Positions 58,453 through 64,000 of a stretch of DNA of 64,000 nucleotides are shown one piece after another. Within the stretch, counting starts at the first letter, position 1, and each line of letters begins with the position of its first letter. Source of the DNA: Cristatella mucedo (taxonomy: Eukaryota; Bryozoa; Phylactolaemata; Cristatellidae); contig WPIO01000070.1 of assembly GCA_009760855.2 (NCBI GenBank), positions 1,916,501-1,980,500 on the forward strand, given 5' to 3'. The translations under genes and the position numbers were made by a program. A model generated the notes under the pieces. That model had not been told where the DNA came from. It did no database searches and worked only from the letters and a program-made list of their open reading frames with translations.

Positions 58453-59354
58453 GATCGGATGTTGCTGAGATGCAGCTGCAATTCTGTGCCATCTGCCTGC
58501 TACTGAACGTCATCATTGACTTGGACAGCTGCCGAGCTCATATTCATACTGTTGTAGCCTCGTAACAAAGTAATACATAATTCGTGATTTAAGGAGTCCG
58601 AAGATTTGTCTGCTGCAAACACGATCAGCTGCAGCCAGTTGCAGCTGCTGTAAACCGGACGAGCTTCCAGCATCACATCCGAGCAGATGCTGCCCTAATA
58701 TCGCTATATGCCAGAGAGCTAGCAGCCAATAAGCTGGCCTCATTTTCTTGGCAGCTGCTTGAATGCTTGTCGGCACAAAAAGGTTTGTCTGGTCGAGAGC
58801 AACTGCAAGAGGCCGAGCTGAATTTAGCAAGCCGTCTTGAATCAAAAGCCAGCAAAAAACGCTTTTTGGTACAGCAAAGCTTAATCGGGTTTAAAAATTT
58901 TTAAACGTGCGGGTTCATACTAAAGAAAGCGAGCAACGCCAAGCTTTTCAAGGCTGGGAGAAGATTATGTGGCCCGGTAGAGGTTTAGGCCAACACTAGG
59001 GTAATTTAAAGATAGCAACAGCCAGTTTATTAGTCAGCACGATATTAATACCAGCCGGACAAATTTTATGCATGCGCAAAAATCTAAAGCGATGAATTTT
59101 GCGACTGACTTTTGAGACTTTTGCTGGCTGAGGGAAAAGGCTCGGGCTAGCGAGGCTGCAGTTTTGTTTTGAATGAGCAAAGATATGGCCTTCCGTGACA
59201 CGTTTGAAGAGGCCTGGAAAAGCTAAGTCAAGATATGAAACAACTGCTCTATAGGACGGAGCGAAGCTACTGTGGTGATTTTAAGCAGGCTAAATGCACA
59301 GAAAGCAAGATCGTCCATGCCGTTGCCACTGCCATTCACTGTGCCAGCATGCTT
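58453..59354. other. 3' flank of the TRIM-like gene
   Basis: No AATAAA is obvious within the first 500 bases. No other gene recognised. Confidence 0.4.
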
Positions 59355-59583
59355 AAGCACACAAAGAATGAGTCTCAAATCCTTTTAAGACCGTGCCTCT
59401 AGCTCCTATGCTCCCAACGCCCACAACTCACTCCTAACGTGCCTAACCACATCACCTGACTGTCCACTTTAACAATAAATTAAATATGCATCTATTTATA
59501 GAAGTATAAAGTGGGTCCCCGCGATTCGTCTTTTATGTGCTTGTGCGTGCTGACACCGTTGCATGATGCCACTAACCATACTT
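59355..59583 (+). mobile_element. LINE-A 3' fragment, no tail
   Basis: TCAAATCCTTTTAAGACCGT through the UTR (TGTGCTTGTGCGTGCTGACA). It is cut at 59583, where an antisense LINE-A tail begins, so the two are tail-to-tail neighbours. Confidence 0.75.
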
Positions 59584-60714
59584 AATAATAACAATAATAT
59601 TAATAATAATACACTTGATAAAGCACCCTTGGAGCACCTCTGCCTCTTTCCTAGGTACTTTAAATTTGGAGCAAAGGAAGCATTCGCTCGAATGGCGAGT
59701 TGTATATGCTTGACAAATATCAAGAACAGCATGGTTAGGTGTGACACAGGCACAGGGTCAGCATGCAAGTGTGGTTACGGACAGCATGCAACAGTGTCAG
59801 GAGGCATAAGCACACGAGGACGAATCGCAGGGACCCGCTATATTCTGTCATAAGTAGGCGCGTTTTTTTTATTCAGTTTTAAAAGTAGTCAAGTCAGGGG
59901 TTGTCTTGACGGAAGTCAGGAGCGAGTTCTAGGCCTTGGGAGCATACGAACTAAAGCCATGGTCTCCTAGGATTTGAGGTTGTATTAGGTATAGGTAGAC
60001 AGTTTTTGAAAAGCTGGTGGTACGATGCTTGGCATGGTATGGCGGTAGATCTGATAAGTAGGATGGAGCCAAAGACTGACGGGACCTCAAAGTGAGCGCA
60101 AAAACCTTGAAGTCGATTTATTGCTTGACAGTGCAGGTCAGTGAGAAGTGATATGATGTGACAAGTGCAATGCTCATGAAAGACAAGCCTAGATGCAGAG
60201 TTTTGCATCGACTGTAAGTGCCTGATTACACATGCCGGTAGACCAGCAAGCAGTGAGTTATAGAAGAAAAGAGACGAGATGTGGCAAATGCTTGGACCAA
60301 CTTAGATGTGCTATTCCTGTCTAAACAAGCCTGAATTTTAGCAATTTCATGTAGCTGAAAGTAGGCAGACTTGATTGTGGAGCTGGGGTAGTCGTTTAAA
60401 GACAGGCCACTTTGGAGCATGACATCTAGATTTGATCGTGCAGATTTAACAGGAGATATGCTGGCAGAGACAATTTTGTGCGTCAGCCGTTCTAATTTCT
60501 GAATCACACTTCATTTGCCCGTAACTAGTGAGTCAGTTGTATCATCATTCAATCTAAGAAAATTGGCTGCCATCCATATGCAGTTGTCATCAATACATGC
60601 AACAAGGAATTAAGAGAATTTGAAGTGAGAGGGCTCTAACGAATCAAAGCAAGTGCAACTGAGTGTCATCCACATAAAAGTGAAAGCTGAGATTGTGCTT
60701 GGCAGTCACACCCG

Positions 60715-60922
<208 letters not shown>

Positions 60923-61180
60923 CATAAACCATGAAAAGAACGGTACCAAGGACGAAGCCCTGAGGTTCCCATATGTCAATGATACCTCGGATGATCTTTT
61001 TCATTCGCGTCAATACTCTGGAGTTTCTCACTGAGGTAGGAGCTTGACCGTTGCAGAGTAGTGCCAGTGATGCCCAGGCGAGATGAGAGGCCCTCATGAA
61101 GGACTTGGCGATCGATAGTATCATTAGCTGCCGAACGATCGAGAAAAACAAGCAGAGATATTCTACCCATGTCTGCATTT

Positions 61181-61352
61181 CGGTGAGCCGTAATGGCTCA
61201 CTAGGTAAGGCGGTTGCTTTTCACGATCTTGGTCCCGAGGTCACGTGGGTTCGAATCTTGCGTTGGGCGATCCTTTATCGCCACTGCAAGCGGTGGTGAT
61301 AGCCGTGAAGGCTCTTCCATCGCTATACAAAAAGAGGCTGTTAAATCAGCTA
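61181..61352 (+). mobile_element. SINE-2 inserted in LINE-A
   Basis: Full-length SINE-2 flanked by GCATTT (61175-61180 and 61353-61358), its likely target duplication. The LINE-A RT continues on both sides. B box GTGGGTTCGAATCTTG. Confidence 0.88.
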
Positions 61353-61616
61353 GCATTTTTTCCAAGTAGGTCGTTGTACAGCCAAAGCATATCTGACTCT
61401 GTGGAGTGATTAGCTCTAAAGCCAGGCTTGAACTTACTAGCAAGGTTAGAAGTTTCAATATATGAGTTCAGCTGGTCTGGCACGACTCATTCCAGTGTTT
61501 TTGACATGAGTGGTAGAAGGGAGACTGGGTGCTAGTTGCTCAAGTTGTCTCGGTCAAGTGTCGCTTTCTTGAGTAGTGGCCTGACTACAGCTTTTTTAAA
61601 AGATGTCGGCATGCAT

Positions 61617-61825
61617 CAAGTGCATTATTATCATTATTATGCTTACCTTGTGCATGTCAACCATAACCATGCTATTCTTGTCATTTGCTGAGCATGCTAA
61701 CACAGACCATTTGATCGCGCTTTCTCTGCAGCACATGTAATAAAACGACTATAAAGAGATTGAGCTATCTGAGGTCGCTTTATGAAGTGTTATAATCATA
61801 ATTATAACGATTATTATCATTACTA
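61617..61825 (+). mobile_element. LINE-A tail fragments, degraded
   Basis: ATCAAGTGCATTATTATC, then a UTR and an eroded stem-loop (AAAGAGATTGAGCTATC). At least one further tail remnant is included. Confidence 0.65.
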
Positions 61826-61940
61826 GTCTTAATTTCCTAGCACTAAACGTCCAAGCACCACCACTGTTAGCCAATCCAACTGTCAAGTTGTTTTTAGGTG
61901 TTGCATATAATCCATTAGCAAAAGTCTTTTATGGCAGTAG

Positions 61941-62012
61941 TAATAATAATAATCATAATGCACTTGATAAAGAGCCCTCAGAGAACTCAATCTCTTTTTA
62001 GGCGTTTTACAT
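61941..62012 (-). mobile_element. LINE-A tail, antisense
   Basis: AATAATAATAATCATAATGC, then AGAGCCCTCAGAGAACTCAA and GGCGTTTTACATC. The SPIN-like MITE is inserted just after it. Confidence 0.75.
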
Positions 62013-62022
62013 CTTTCTAGAA

Positions 62023-62208
62023 TAACGGTTCTCAACTTGTGGGTAGAGACCCCTTTGGGGTCGAAGGACCCTTTCGCAGGGTTCGCCTAAGACTATCGGC
62101 AAACACGTATTTTCACATTTTGCACACAATAATTCAATGGTTGGGGGTCACCACTACATGAGTAACTGTAATAAGAGGTCTCGGAATTAGGAGGATTGAG
62201 AACCACTG
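62023..62208. mobile_element. SPIN-like hAT MITE (186 bp)
   Basis: Termini: left TAACGGTTCTCAACTTGTGG, right (reversed) CAGTGGTTCTCAATCC. It is flanked by imperfect 8-bp repeats TTCTAGAA (62015-62022) and TTTTTGAA (62209-62216), 6 of 8 identical. Inside are GACCCCTTTGGGGTCGAA, CGCCTAAGACTATCGG and TTGGGGGTCACCAC. From memory these closely match the ends of the SPIN hAT family, known for horizontal transfer between animals. No transposase is present. Confidence 0.75.
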
Positions 62209-62216
62209 TTTTTGAA

Positions 62217-64000
62217 GAAGATATGTACCTGATAGTACACAACGTAGACTTTATTCCTTATGTACTGTACACGTTATTTGTTTACTTGCAATGCCATCAA
62301 ATTAATTACCATTAATTTGAAAAATAACTTTGCTATATTGATAATGTCTAATGGAATTTCTCGATAGTCGAGGATCGTATAAATCCGAAATAGTATAGAT
62401 TGGAGCGCTAGACAGTTCTTCTCTAAGTAAGAAGGAGATTCTTTACTGTCTTCTTTGAACATAAAATTCTGCTTGAATTTTTTCCATCGTTCCTTTTTCC
62501 TTTTTTTCCATTTTTTCTTCCGTACCCACCAGGTCTTGGTCTAGGAATATTGTAAACCAATTTCTTTGTTCTAACTTTCTCTATCTCTTTAAAGGTTTTT
62601 GGATAATTATCTATCTTTGAATGCTTCAGAATAGTTCTCGAAGGCACTAACTATCTCTATGATTTTTACTTTGTTTTGTTTATTTTTGCATTTTGGCAGT
62701 CTTAGCTTTTTAAATCCTTAAGTCTGTGTCTATTATCTGAAACTCTTATTCTTCGTCTTTTTTGTTTTAACGTCGTTCGTATTCTTCTTCTTTCCTTTGT
62801 CTCTCCTCTACCGCTTTATCATCTAGTTTTCTTTTTTCGTCACACAATCCTGTTTTTTCCTGTTAGCGTTAGTGCAAATATTTTCCTACTCCATCGATTA
62901 TTTTACCAAAAAACACCTGATCAATACTTTTCGCTGGTTATCTTGTGGTGCCCTTTTCGAGCGTAGCTACTCATTTATATATCATTTAGAGATTTCAACA
63001 TTAATTATAAAATCTGAAGCAAAATTTATAGGATTTTAATTTTGATCCGTTAAGCTAAAAGCAATTGAGCCAATTGCATCAATGTCTCCTATTTTTGTCA
63101 AAAACCCGGACTAGGAATATTCAGATCTAACCTTTCTCCTGGATTTACATGTGCAATATCTAGTAAATCAAATGGACTACATTGAGTAAGAAATCCACTC
63201 ATGTCTTCCAATTAATTCATATCAGGATTAACTAAGTCACAATTTATACTACTTCTGTTCAAACCTTCACGATCTGGTGATACCATTTTGTTCCCAGGTT
63301 CATATGCTCTAGGAAAGTATATAGGTTTGTCTTTCCTTTTGTAAGGAGTACCTCCTACCATATCAGGATCAAACGGCCCTTGTCTATTCGAATTGAATCC
63401 AAGTGTATTGACTACAGTTTCTGTAATACTAGAACCATTAATTTCTAGCAGTAAAACATAGTAATCGACTACTTGCATTAATATTCTATCATAAGTATCT
63501 GAAGAAAATCTAATTAAAAAATTTATCATTTCTTAATTTAATTCTGTAATAATCATCTTGATTTGTGAAACCACGACCAGCTAAAGGTTCACCATATTTT
63601 CTATTCTTAAGTGCTGTGTTTAGTCTGTTTACCGTTGGGTTTACGTTATAATAACACTATAACCTCCAAAACCACATCATTGGTGTCTGCATTTTATCTT
63701 TCAAACAAAATAATGAAATTTATACCTGCTGCTACATCAGGAACGACTTTATTTGTGTAAATAAACTCAATCAGACGTAGTCCAACTTTATCATACCCAC
63801 TTTCTTTTAGAATTATTGGACGAGATAATGCTGTTTTGAATCGTTAGTGAATCCCGTTATTCATATTGACATCTATTTTTTATATATTGAAAATTTATTC
63901 CAAATGTAAGATGTTGACATATAAAGATACATTAAGAAAATGGTTAGTTACGTTTAACTAAACAGCTATATCAGAAACTGTTACTTCAGTTAAGTCGTGA
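62217..64000 (-). pseudogene. Decayed AT-rich gene, possibly Polinton-like capsid remnant
   Basis: The region is far more AT-rich than the rest of the window. On the minus strand a series of collinear open pieces runs from about 63870 down to 63000 across at least five frame changes or stops. The longest is 63212-63529 (105 codons). Short readable pieces include RPIILKESGYDKVGL (near 63800), NRSSINCDLVNPDMN (63215-63260) and AFSLTDQN (near 63050). The layout recalls the minor capsid (penton-like) proteins of Polinton/adintovirus-type elements, an inference from memory. Below 63000 the same strand is lysine/glutamate-rich and broken. It is clearly non-functional and runs off the window edge. 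Confidence 0.4.

Overview
This is animal nuclear DNA, most likely from a protostome invertebrate. It has spliced genes, CR1/L2-type LINEs, tRNA-derived SINEs, DNA-transposon MITEs and very long simple repeats. The clearest gene encodes a two-Ig secreted protein of the ImpL2 type, a family I know best from arthropods, so I lean towards an arthropod. I cannot fix the lineage from the sequence. Nothing prokaryotic is present (no operons, no CRISPR arrays).

Two genes can be modelled with consistent splice phases. (1) Minus strand, 13215-14889: an apparently intact six-exon ImpL2-like gene (283 aa). It has a TATA box upstream and an AATAAA signal after the stop. (2) Plus strand, 50143-58452: a TRIM-like gene (RING, two B-box-like zinc fingers, coiled coil, possible C-terminal propeller). 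It has four exons (one probable) joined at phase-1 junctions and totals 728 aa. Its introns carry antisense LINE fragments.

Layout. 1-2160: broken LINE-A copies. 2161-9140: mixed sequence with SINE pieces, a perfect 42-bp palindrome and small satellites. 9142-12071: a dense cluster of simple repeats (GGA, CT, CCG, GGCAGC and an 18-bp minisatellite). 12258-15300: the ImpL2-like gene. 15300-24470: very GC- and CpG-rich DNA with long accidental reading frames, palindromes, TCTCGCGAGA motifs, (AG)n/(CT)n blocks and a few SINE/LINE pieces. 25290-27751: LINE-B and LINE-A, followed directly by a stray copy of the last ImpL2-like exon (27779-27907). 28500-37300: SINEs, a TA-flanked MITE and an inverted copy of a nested LINE. 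38236-39143: a terminal-inverted-repeat element with a 10-bp target duplication and an interior of degenerate CCCTAAA repeats. 39590-49680: nested and fragmented LINEs, minisatellites and remnants of an unnamed protein family. 50100-58452: the TRIM-like gene. 59355-62012: a long antisense LINE-A broken by an (AG)n expansion and a SINE. 62023-62208: a short hAT MITE resembling SPIN elements. 62217-64000: AT-rich DNA holding a decayed gene that may derive from a Polinton-like capsid gene.

The repeats form a system. LINE-A ends in a conserved stem-loop plus (ATT)n. SINE-1 (a tRNA-like head) ends in almost the same stem-loop, so SINE-1 is probably copied by LINE-A machinery. LINE-B and SINE-2 share a shorter terminal motif. 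Family names LINE-A/B and SINE-1/2 are local labels used here, not database names.
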